From positions 1 through 5,869 of the forward strand of contig JAKOUL010000071.1 in assembly GCA_029776735.1 (NCBI GenBank): a DNA stretch of 5,869 bases. Reading direction: 5' to 3'. Positions 1 through 5,558 of the stretch are shown here, piece by piece (position 1 is the stretch's first letter; every line of letters begins with the position of its first letter). A program made the translations under genes and the position numbers. This DNA comes from Dictyoglomota bacterium (GTDB taxonomy: Bacteria > Dictyoglomota > Dictyoglomia > Dictyoglomales > Dictyoglomaceae). The notes beneath the pieces are model-generated. The model was not told where the DNA came from, did no database searches, and saw nothing but the letters and a program-made list of their open reading frames with translations.

Positions 1-135
1 CATAAATTCCTCTTCTTCAAGCCATTTTCTTTTCTTAACAATCTCATCAAGAAAAAGAGGAACCATTACATATCCGCCGCCCAGTGTAAGCCATCCAATT
101 TTTAAGAAAACAAAAAAAAGACTCCAGATGTTCAT
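1..135 (-). CDS. chrA: Chromate transporter (CHR family) protein, N-terminal 45 residues, cut by the left window edge
   Basis: Reading the minus strand from an ATG at 135 gives 45 open codons to the window edge. The peptide begins MNIWSLFFVFLKIGW, then has a glycine-rich stretch LTLGGGYVMVPLF (residues 16-28), then DEIVKKRKWLEEEEFM. The F-K-I-G...GGGY-M-P-L pattern followed by a basic 'KRKW(L/I)xEEEF' stretch is typical of the start of CHR-family membrane transporters, which export chromate or move related oxyanions across the inner membrane. The family includes short proteins of about 180 residues, often encoded as adjacent pairs, and fused proteins of about 400; the fragment cannot say which this is. 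An in-frame TAA lies upstream, so the ATG at 135 is the first usable start. No SD lies at normal distance, although a -10-like TATAAT sits just upstream, so the message may be leaderless. The family call is firm for so short a piece; substrate is unknown. Confidence 0.8.
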   Translation of the reverse strand, partial: MNIWSLFFVFLKIGWLTLGGGYVMVPLFLDEIVKKRKWLEEEEFM

Positions 136-142
136 AGATGAA

Positions 143-148
143 ATTATA
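143..148 (-). promoter_or_regulatory. Putative -10 element of the chromate-transporter gene
   Basis: The minus strand reads TATAAT here, a perfect -10 hexamer. Transcription would start six or seven bases downstream, at or next to the A of the ATG at 135. I see no good -35: the hexamer at 17-bp spacing reads AGATTA. The call rests on the -10 and its position, in an AT-rich region where chance matches are common. Confidence 0.4.
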
Positions 149-323
149 TAATACTTTTATCTTCCTAATCTATCCTCCTTAGGGGAATAAAAAACTAATA
201 CATTTTTTAAGATCGTATATCATTACCATGATTACTATCCAAAGAAATTTATTATAAGACCTGAATACTATCTTTCTTCAGAATTTCCTCACTAAAAAAT
301 TCATCTAATTTTAAAAAAGGGAC

Positions 324-351
324 TTGACAAATTTATAACCACCCCTATAAT
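324..351 (+). promoter_or_regulatory. Sigma-A type promoter of hsp20
   Basis: TTGACA at 324-329 and TATAAT at 346-351 both match the housekeeping consensus perfectly, with a 16-bp spacer. Transcription should start near 358, giving an untranslated leader of about 50 bases before the ATG at 407. I see no CIRCE inverted repeat (TTAGCACTC-N9-GAGTGCTAA), so HrcA control is not indicated. If the gene is heat-induced, the means is not visible here. Confidence 0.85.
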
Positions 352-393
352 AATATATAGAAAAAAATAATATATATAAAAATTGTGCAAAAT

Positions 394-400
394 AGGAGGT
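394..400 (+). promoter_or_regulatory. Ribosome binding site that fixes the hsp20 start
   Basis: AGGAGGT ends six bases before the ATG at 407. An in-frame TTG at 383 would lie upstream of this SD and has none of its own, so the ATG is the real start. Confidence 0.9.
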
Positions 401-406
401 GGGACC

Positions 407-859
407 ATGTTAAGAAGATATTGGGATCCATTTGATGAAATCAGACATCTTCAGAGAGAAATGGATAGATTATTATCTGATTTCTTCGGAGAAACTCCTG
501 CATTAGAAGAGGGAAGAGGCGCTTTTGCTCCAGCCATTGATATGTATGAAACTGATAAAAATATTATAGTAAAGGTTGAACTTCCAGGATTTAAACCAGA
601 GGATGTAGATATCAGTGTAACAGAGGATAGTGTAACAATCCAAGGAGAGACAAAAGCAGAGGAGGAAGTAAGGAAAGAGGACTTCTATAGAAAAGAAAGA
701 AGACTGGGCAGAATCTATAGAAGAATTGACTTACCAAAGCCTGTAGAGCCAGATAAGAGTGAGGCTTCTTACAAGAATGGAATACTTACTTTGAAACTTA
801 CTAAAGCAGCACCTGAAAAGGTTGAAGGAATTAAAATAAAGGTCAAAGAAGAGAAATAG
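407..859 (+). CDS. hsp20: Small heat-shock protein, Hsp20/alpha-crystallin family
   Basis: A cytoplasmic ATP-independent chaperone of 150 residues that should form large oligomers and hold unfolding proteins for later refolding. The N-terminal arm (residues 1-40) begins MLRRYWDPFDEIRHLQREMD, the usual 'W-DPF-E...L..EMDRL' opening of bacterial Hsp20. The alpha-crystallin domain spans about residues 41-134: PAIDMYETD, then VELPGFKPEDVDISV, then FYRKERRLGRIYRRIDLP, and the signature A-x-Y-K-N-G-I-L at 120-127. The C-terminal tail carries the I-x-I anchoring motif (I142-K-I144) that docks into a neighbouring subunit. Length is normal and no key motif is missing. The gene is monocistronic, between its own consensus promoter and a strong hairpin terminator, and convergent with the TldD/E operon. 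The start at 407 is chosen for its SD; a longer TTG start at 383 would add eight residues and is unlikely. Confidence 0.96.
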   Translation: MLRRYWDPFDEIRHLQREMDRLLSDFFGETPALEEGRGAFAPAIDMYETDKNIIVKVELPGFKPEDVDISVTEDSVTIQGETKAEEEVRKEDFYRKERRLGRIYRRIDLPKPVEPDKSEASYKNGILTLKLTKAAPEKVEGIKIKVKEEK

Positions 860-867
860 AAAGGAAA

Positions 868-900
868 GGGGAGGGAATAAATTCCCTCCCTCATTTTTTT
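868..900 (+). terminator. Rho-independent terminator of hsp20, probably shared with tldE
   Basis: A stem of about ten base pairs (868-877 with 882-891, the outermost pair G-T) closes a TAAA loop. On the plus strand it is followed by CA and then seven T residues (894-900). The hairpin lies between the convergent stop codons of hsp20 and tldE. On the minus strand the sequence after the stem is fairly T-rich (TTTCCTTTC), so it may also end the tldE message. Confidence 0.88.
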
Positions 901-2227
901 AGAACTCAGTTTTTCCAGTAAAATTAAAGTCTTCAATTTTCAAGGTAGGAACCCTTGCAAATCCTACATCAATTGGAACTAAGACTGACTCCTTAGAGAT
1001 CTCTAAAACCTTTGACAATGCTTCCACAAAACTTTGAGTAAATCTCATATTTTTTAGAGATTTCTGTATCTTTCCATTTTCTATAAGGAATGTCCCGTCT
1101 CTGGTCATACCTGTACCAAGAACTCTTACAGGATCAAGAAAGGCATTCACATAATGAAATCTTGTAACTAAAATACCTCTTTCAGTCCCTGCAATAATAT
1201 CTTCTAAGGATTTATCTCCTGATACAAGAAAGAGATTAGAAGGAAAAGGTCCCCAAGAAGATGATGTGGGAGGAAGAGCATGACCTGTGGATTTTTTACC
1301 ATCTTTTATTGAGGTAGCAGTATCATAAACAGGTCCTATTACTACGCCATTTTTAATAATATCCACATGTTTCTTAGGCACACCTTCAAAATCTATAGGA
1401 TATATAATCCCTTTAGGATCATAGCCATCATCATATATACTAACCTTTTCACTTAAAACTTTCTGTCCTAAGGAGAATGCCATAAAAGATCTCTTTTCCT
1501 GTACAGATTTAGCATTGAAACTAAAATAAGAAAGCTGTCCTAACATCTCTGCCACTGCAAGAGGTTCAAGAATTACAGTATACATCCCAGGTTCTATATC
1601 CTGTGGGTTTTTACTATTCAGACATTTTTCTAAAGCCCTTTCAGAAAGCTCTTCAAAATCAATAGAATGAATATCTTTACCAGCCTCTTCCTGGTATCCA
1701 GAACCATCTCCCATATACATTACCTTTCCATGTCCATAAGAAAGAATTCCATAAGCTTCAACTCCTTGTGAATTTACTACTACAAGCTCATCAATCTCCT
1801 CTGTTATGGCTCCAAAGGTCTCAAGATTTCTATTTTCTCCCTTTTCTATAAATTTCTTTACAATCTCTGCTCTCTTTTCAGGAGAAGGCTCAAATATATT
1901 AACTGGATAAGGAGGAATCTCTTCAGGTTCTGGTAAATAAAGTTCTTCTGTCTCAGGTTGGCTTTCCATAAGTATTTTTATATTCTTAGGTAAACTTTTT
2001 ATACTATCTTCTTCAATATTACTTGTAGAAAGTACCACTTTCTTTTTTCCTTCGCCTACCCGGACAAAGAGAGTAAGATTATCTTCTGCCACATTCTGAT
2101 GGATAACATTATTAGCAAAACGGGTAAGATCCTGAGATGATATAAATAAAGATACTTCTTTCTTCTCAAAAGGCAGTTCATCAATGACTTTTTTAAGAAA
2201 TTCTAAAGCTCTATCTTTTCCCCACAT
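899..2227 (-). CDS. tldE: TldE/PmbA, non-catalytic partner of the TldD/TldE metalloprotease
   Basis: A 442-residue member of the TldD/PmbA family (PF01523). In the known TldD/TldE heterodimer this subunit forms the shell around the active site and TldD supplies the zinc. Known E. coli roles are trimming the microcin B17 leader and degrading unfolded peptides such as the antitoxin CcdA. Visible landmarks are the N-terminal LTRFANNVIHQN (residues 34-45), the central VNSQGVEAYG (151-160), YDTATSIKDGKKSTGHA (301-317) and the C-terminal GTGMTRDGTFLIENGKI (371-387). No HExxxH occurs anywhere, which separates TldE from TldD. The start is an ATG overlapping the tldD stop codon by one base (TAATG), with SD AGGTGGAG four bases upstream, so the two are translationally coupled and made together. 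It is the last gene of a three-gene operon. No peptide substrate gene lies in the window, so the physiological substrate is unknown; general peptide turnover is most likely. Confidence 0.93.
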   Translation of the reverse strand: MWGKDRALEFLKKVIDELPFEKKEVSLFISSQDLTRFANNVIHQNVAEDNLTLFVRVGEGKKKVVLSTSNIEEDSIKSLPKNIKILMESQPETEELYLPEPEEIPPYPVNIFEPSPEKRAEIVKKFIEKGENRNLETFGAITEEIDELVVVNSQGVEAYGILSYGHGKVMYMGDGSGYQEEAGKDIHSIDFEELSERALEKCLNSKNPQDIEPGMYTVILEPLAVAEMLGQLSYFSFNAKSVQEKRSFMAFSLGQKVLSEKVSIYDDGYDPKGIIYPIDFEGVPKKHVDIIKNGVVIGPVYDTATSIKDGKKSTGHALPPTSSSWGPFPSNLFLVSGDKSLEDIIAGTERGILVTRFHYVNAFLDPVRVLGTGMTRDGTFLIENGKIQKSLKNMRFTQSFVEALSKVLEISKESVLVPIDVGFARVPTLKIEDFNFTGKTEF

Positions 2228-3660
2228 TATTCTCCACCTACCTTTACTTTCCTAAACCTCGCAGGAGAAACTCCATGTCCCACTCTTCCTATCTGCATAG
2301 GTTCACCTTTTCCACAATTGGGTACTCCCCAAACTCTCCAAGATTTTTCATCGGCTATAGCATCACAGCTTCTCCAGAACTCATAAGTGATACCTGTATA
2401 GTAAGGATTTTTATAGATCTTTCCAAATTTGCCATCTTTTATCTCATAAGCTATCTCACACCCAAAATGGAAATTTAATCTCTTATCATCTATAGACCAA
2501 TTTCTATTTAGATGCATATATACTCCTTCATCTGTAGATGAGATCAAATCTTCAAAGGACATATCCCCAGGAAGAAGATTTATATTAGTCATTCTTATAA
2601 TAGGTGTCCTATTCCATCCATCAGCTCTCATAGCTCCATTAGAAGTCTCTCCTAAAAGACTTGCAGTCTCACGAGAAGTAAGATATCCCACAAAAATTCC
2701 ATTTTTTATGAGGAAGCTTCTCTGAGCAAGGACTCCTTCATCATCATAACCAAAGGATCCAAGTCCATAAGGATGAGTAGCATCAGCTACTATATTTACA
2801 ATCTCAGCCCCATATTGAAAACTACCTTTTTTATCTAAGGTTAGGAAACTGGTACCTGCAAAGCTTGCCTCCATACCTAAGACTCTATCAAGCTCTGTGG
2901 GATGTCCACAAGACTCATGTACTTGTAAAGCAAGCTGAGTACCATCAAGAACAAGCGTAGTAACCATCTCGGGAAGAGGTTCAGCAGAAAGAAGGGCTAC
3001 TGCCTCTTTTGCAATCTTCTCTGCATGCCCAGGAAAATCAAGCTCTTCTATAAATTCCCATCCTCCTTTTCTAAAATCTCCTCCAAAGGAATTAGGATAT
3101 GATCTTTTTTGTATATCACTTCCCTCAATAGCATAAGCAGCAATTCCTCCGCCACTCTCTAATATACTCTGTTCTATCTCTGCTCCCTCACTACTTAAAA
3201 AGACCTTATCCTCTTTAAAAAACTCCATTGCTGCTTCTGTAATACTTATTCCTTTAACTTCTCTCATGATCCGATCTGCTGTAAATAAAACATCAAGTTT
3301 CTTCTCCCATGGTACAGAAAAGGGATCAATCTTATAAGAGCTTTTCCAAGTCGCTTTCACGGGTTTTACAGGGGCTAATGTAACTTTCTTTTTATTTACC
3401 ATAGAACTTGCTTTTGCTATTTGAAATGCCTTTTCTACAACCTTTTTATAATTAGAAAAATCAAAAGATGAAGCAAATCCCCATGCTCCTTTATAAAGGA
3501 TTCTTACTCCATATCCATAAGTTTCATTAATATTTGCAGTCTCTAAAATCCCATTTTTTACACCAATCTCTTCAACTTGCCTCCTGACAACCCGTACATC
3601 TGCATAATCCACACCTAAAAGAGACGCATAATTTAAGATCTCTTTACCGATACCAATCAA
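2227..3660 (-). CDS. tldD: TldD, zinc metalloprotease subunit of TldD/TldE
   Basis: The catalytic half of the TldD/TldE protease, about 477 residues from the chosen TTG start. Numbering from the alternative GTG at 3669 (480 residues), the zinc site is HESCGH at 251-256 (H251, E252, H256), with the third ligand expected to be C452 in VPNCGKGEPMQ. Other family hallmarks are the N-terminal ILETANINETYGYGVRIL (41-58), PYGLGSFGYDDEGV (300-313), SRETASLLG (332-340), NWSIDDKRLNFHFG (390-403) and the ending VGHGVSPARFRKVKVG. Motifs such as HPTELDRVLG and SWR-x-WG-x-PNCGKG place it in the subtype common outside Proteobacteria rather than with E. coli TldD, which has HEAVGHGLEGD. The GTG at 3669 overlaps the SD AAAGGAG (3669-3675), whereas the TTG at 3660 lies eight bases after it, so I favour the TTG. 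The gene follows the PHP phosphatase gene by 16 bases and shares one base with tldE, so the three form one transcript. Confidence 0.94.
   Translation of the reverse strand: MIGIGKEILNYASLLGVDYADVRVVRRQVEEIGVKNGILETANINETYGYGVRILYKGAWGFASSFDFSNYKKVVEKAFQIAKASSMVNKKKVTLAPVKPVKATWKSSYKIDPFSVPWEKKLDVLFTADRIMREVKGISITEAAMEFFKEDKVFLSSEGAEIEQSILESGGGIAAYAIEGSDIQKRSYPNSFGGDFRKGGWEFIEELDFPGHAEKIAKEAVALLSAEPLPEMVTTLVLDGTQLALQVHESCGHPTELDRVLGMEASFAGTSFLTLDKKGSFQYGAEIVNIVADATHPYGLGSFGYDDEGVLAQRSFLIKNGIFVGYLTSRETASLLGETSNGAMRADGWNRTPIIRMTNINLLPGDMSFEDLISSTDEGVYMHLNRNWSIDDKRLNFHFGCEIAYEIKDGKFGKIYKNPYYTGITYEFWRSCDAIADEKSWRVWGVPNCGKGEPMQIGRVGHGVSPARFRKVKVGGE
2232..2239 (-). promoter_or_regulatory. Ribosome binding site of tldE inside the tldD 3' end
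   Basis: The minus strand reads AGGTGGAG, ending four bases before the tldE ATG. It lies within the last codons of tldD, next to the TAATG stop/start overlap. This arrangement is typical of translational coupling that keeps the two subunits in step. Confidence 0.75.
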
Positions 3661-3668
3661 ACTTCTCA

Positions 3669-3675
3669 CTCCTTT
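3669..3675 (-). promoter_or_regulatory. Ribosome binding site that decides the tldD start
   Basis: The minus strand reads AAAGGAG. It overlaps the first base of the GTG at 3669, leaving no spacing for that codon, but lies eight bases before the TTG at 3660. This supports TTG as the initiation codon. Confidence 0.65.
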
Positions 3676-3676
3676 C

Positions 3677-4486
3677 TTACAAATCTATTATTATTTTTTC
3701 CCTTTTATCAAAGAGGGAAAGTTTTTTAAAACCTAAATTTTTAGCAATCTCATAAGCTTTTCCTACATCCCTCCCAGCATCTTCAGGATTATGAGCATCA
3801 GCTCCAAAAGTAAGAGGTATATTATAAGGGGCAAGAATTTTTAGAAGTTCAGGAGAAGGGTATAACTCCTTAATAGGTTTTCTCCACCCAGCAGTATTTA
3901 GCTCTAATGAAATGTTGGAATCCACTATTAATTTTGCAATTTTATCATACATATCAAAGATATTTGATGGAGATCTTCCTCCCCAAAGCTTTACCAAATC
4001 AAGGTGAGCTACCACATCAAAAAGCTTACTTTTTATCAATCTCTCCACCTTATCAAAATAATCCTCAAAGATCTCTTTAATATCCCTTTCTGTCCAGCGA
4101 GGATCATTAGGATCTATATCAAATCCAAAGCCGTGATCTATAAAATGTACAGATCCCAGTACATAATCAAAAAAATTATATTCTGAAAGAAGTTCCTTTA
4201 TCTCTTTTTCTTTCTCAGGAAAATAGTCCATTTCAATTCCTATTTTTACATTATACTTTTCTTTTAGGAAAAAGAGAAATTCTTTATAATCCTCTAATGT
4301 ACTGTCACACCAAGATGCTGTTATAGGTATATGATCATAGATAGGTCTAAACTCTTTAAATCTATGCCCGTGCTCTGATACTCCTATCTCATCTATACCA
4401 TTCTCTTTAGCATTTTTGTAAAATTTTAGCCACCAATTTTCTTCAAAAGGTCCTCTTTCAAGATGCATGTGATAATCTATGAGCAT
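3677..4486 (-). CDS. PHP-superfamily phosphatase, probable histidinol-phosphatase (HisJ/HisK type)
   Basis: A 269-residue PHP-domain metal-dependent phosphoesterase, likely converting L-histidinol phosphate to L-histidinol in histidine synthesis. The metal-binding residues all appear in order: the opening DYHMHLE (H6, H8), SEHGH (E38, H39, H41), GIEMDYFP (E85), GSVHFID (H114), AHLDLVK (H161) and GADAHNPEDAG (D230, H232). The segment ELNTAGWRKPIKELYPSPEL (195-214) closely follows the 'E-NTAG-xKP-x-E-x-YPSPE' signature of Bacillus-type histidinol-phosphatases, which argues against PHP domains of DNA polymerases or tyrosine-phosphatase types. Length is normal. The ATG has a strong SD (AGGAGG) at eight bases. 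It is the first gene of the operon with tldD and tldE, with no other his gene in view, so either histidine genes are scattered or the enzyme has a related phosphoester substrate. A perfect 36-bp palindrome abuts its SD and may control the operon. Family is sure; exact substrate is inferred. Confidence 0.88.
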   Translation of the reverse strand: MLIDYHMHLERGPFEENWWLKFYKNAKENGIDEIGVSEHGHRFKEFRPIYDHIPITASWCDSTLEDYKEFLFFLKEKYNVKIGIEMDYFPEKEKEIKELLSEYNFFDYVLGSVHFIDHGFGFDIDPNDPRWTERDIKEIFEDYFDKVERLIKSKLFDVVAHLDLVKLWGGRSPSNIFDMYDKIAKLIVDSNISLELNTAGWRKPIKELYPSPELLKILAPYNIPLTFGADAHNPEDAGRDVGKAYEIAKNLGFKKLSLFDKREKIIIDL

Positions 4487-4494
4487 GTATTTAG

Positions 4495-4500
4495 CCTCCT
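4495..4500 (-). promoter_or_regulatory. Ribosome binding site of the PHP phosphatase gene, abutting the palindrome
   Basis: The minus strand reads AGGAGG, eight bases before the ATG at 4486. Its first base is the last base of the 36-bp palindrome. A hairpin formed by the palindrome in the transcript would therefore sit directly against the SD. Confidence 0.88.
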
Positions 4501-4535
4501 AAAAGATATTTAGTTTATAAACTAAATATCTTTTA
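4500..4535 (-). repeat. Perfect 36-bp palindrome, candidate operator or leader hairpin of the PHP-tldD-tldE operon
   Basis: The arm TAAAAGATATTTAGTTTA (4500-4517) is followed with no spacer by its exact reverse complement (4518-4535); I checked every pair. The element lies in the 112-base gap between two divergent genes and ends at the SD of the phosphatase gene. The inner core TAGTTTATAAACTA resembles the short AT-rich dyads bound by dimeric winged-helix repressors, but I cannot assign a regulator. On the plus strand it is followed by TTTTATTTTATAAT. The symmetry is seen directly; the role is inferred. Confidence 0.9.
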
Positions 4536-4550
4536 TTTTATAATAACCTA

Positions 4551-4559
4551 TGCTAAAAT
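4551..4559 (+). promoter_or_regulatory. Putative extended -10 promoter of the duplicated-domain gene
   Basis: TGCTAAAAT fits the extended -10 pattern TGnTAnnnT and predicts a start near 4566, leaving a leader of about 33 bases before the ATG at 4599. A competing hexamer, TATAAT, lies at 4539-4544, but no good -35 accompanies either. Both lie just beyond the palindrome, so a protein bound there could affect this gene as well as the divergent operon. Confidence 0.4.
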
Positions 4560-4598
4560 GATAACGTGGATTTTTATTATTTGAATATGGGGGGATCT

Positions 4599-5522
4599 AT
4601 GAAAGAGCTTATGCAATTTTTAGATAGAATTAAGCCTGAATTTGAAAATCTTCCTACCGCTCTACTCAATTCAGAAAGATTCATAAAAAATTTAAAGGCA
4701 GAAAAATCTACAGGGGTTATTCTTTACACTGATGAGAAAAATCAAGGGATAGTTTTTATCTATGATGGTGAGGCATTCTTTGCAAGGGTAGAAAATACAG
4801 AAAAATTAGAAGATATTACAGCCATAGATTTTCTTATGAGGCAAATCCAACAAGGATTTGGAAAAGTTACCTATTATTCTACAGATAAAGTATGGATTCT
4901 TGTACTTTCTGCCATATGTATAGGAGAACCTCTTTATAAAGATCTTGATACTAATACCATAATTCCCATTAAATTTTTTACCTCTCTCCAGAATAGAGAT
5001 TTCAGTGGGGTAGTGATTTATAATAGCGCCAATGAGCTTAAGTTCTGGATATTTAAAAAAGGAAAACCCATGAATACGCCTCCAGTGATTCTTCCACCTT
5101 ATGGTTTTATAAGTGTATATGCCTTAGAGGGTGTAGAGGTTAAAGATCACTTTGTGTTCTGGGAAGAGGAATCAAGAAAGAAGATTTTAGAGTTCTCAGA
5201 AAAACTTCTCTCTAATATTGCAAAAACATTAGTAGAAAAATGGGGACAAAATACCACAGAGCTTATTCTCTTACCATTAGAAAGTTATCAGGGACCTTTA
5301 AAGATTCAATTTGATAAAAAAACATGGGCTTGTAAGATAGAATCTGATGAGGAACTCCGTTATTTAGCTAAAGAGATTGAAAGAGTGTATGCAAGGCTAT
5401 TAAGAGCTATAAGAGAAAGAGAAGAGATCGTTGCAGAAAATGTTGAATTTTATGCTTTTAATCTCCTTCAAGAAGAAGATATTTTGTGGCCACCTACAGA
5501 AGAAAACATATTTAGAAGATAA
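4599..5522 (+). CDS. Uncharacterised protein with an internal domain duplication, possibly tandem DUF4388/PATAN-like domains
   Basis: I cannot name this 307-residue protein. No signal peptide or clear membrane segment is seen, so it is probably cytoplasmic. Two stretches align without gaps at an offset of 98 residues: F28, L32, G39-V-I-L-Y43 and G57 match F126, L130, G137-V-V-I-Y141 and G155. Each reads 'F...L.......GV...Y...(hydrophobic run)..G'. The first copy continues IVFIYDGEAFFARV and then AIDFLMRQIQQGFGKVTYY (75-93), which resembles the DUF4388/PATAN pattern of a Gly-rich strand, 'I.F..G.I..A' and a closing 'A...L...G.F.F'. That family occurs beside response regulators and gliding or phosphotransfer systems. 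The C-terminal part (about 190-285) is charged and mostly helical, ending in a coiled-coil-like stretch. The ATG at 4599 is chosen because GGGGGGAT (4589-4596) sits just before it; a GTG at 4566 would add 11 residues and coincides with the predicted transcription start. Reality as a gene is sure; the domain call is tentative. Confidence 0.85.
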   Translation: MKELMQFLDRIKPEFENLPTALLNSERFIKNLKAEKSTGVILYTDEKNQGIVFIYDGEAFFARVENTEKLEDITAIDFLMRQIQQGFGKVTYYSTDKVWILVLSAICIGEPLYKDLDTNTIIPIKFFTSLQNRDFSGVVIYNSANELKFWIFKKGKPMNTPPVILPPYGFISVYALEGVEVKDHFVFWEEESRKKILEFSEKLLSNIAKTLVEKWGQNTTELILLPLESYQGPLKIQFDKKTWACKIESDEELRYLAKEIERVYARLLRAIREREEIVAENVEFYAFNLLQEEDILWPPTEENIFRR

Positions 5523-5529
5523 TATTTAA

Positions 5530-5558
5530 GAGGGAGAGTAAAACTCTCCCTCTTTTTT
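5530..5558 (+). terminator. Rho-independent terminator between convergent genes
   Basis: A ten-base-pair perfect stem (5530-5539 with 5543-5552) has a three-base AAA loop and is followed by six T residues (5553-5558). It begins eight bases after the stop of the duplicated-domain gene. On the minus strand the stem is followed by TTAAATATTAT, a weak tail, so termination of the opposing transketolase transcript here is possible but less certain. Confidence 0.9.

Noticed and set aside
179..229. Minus-strand mini-ORF of about 17 codons (beginning MVMIYDLKK) whose TAA runs into the orphan GGAGG
   Set aside because: No SD precedes either ATG and the product has no recognisable character; a frame this short is expected by chance here.
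339..403. Possible RNA thermometer: CCACC at 339-343 could pair with GGTGG in the hsp20 SD region (398-402)
   Set aside because: The upstream half lies in the promoter spacer, before the predicted transcription start near 358, so it would not be in the mRNA. I found no other segment of the leader able to cover the SD well.
2275..2478. Open frame of 67 codons on the plus strand inside tldD
   Set aside because: It lies entirely antisense to a well-supported gene, its translation has no family character, and no SD or promoter accompanies it.
4004..4186. Open frame of 60 codons on the plus strand inside the PHP phosphatase gene
   Set aside because: Antisense to conserved coding sequence, with low-complexity Ile/Lys/Tyr-rich translation and no SD.
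4500..4550. Palindrome plus the following TTTTATTTTATAAT read as an intrinsic terminator on the plus strand
   Set aside because: No plus-strand gene lies upstream to be terminated, the stem is almost all A-T, and its place between divergent genes suits regulation better.
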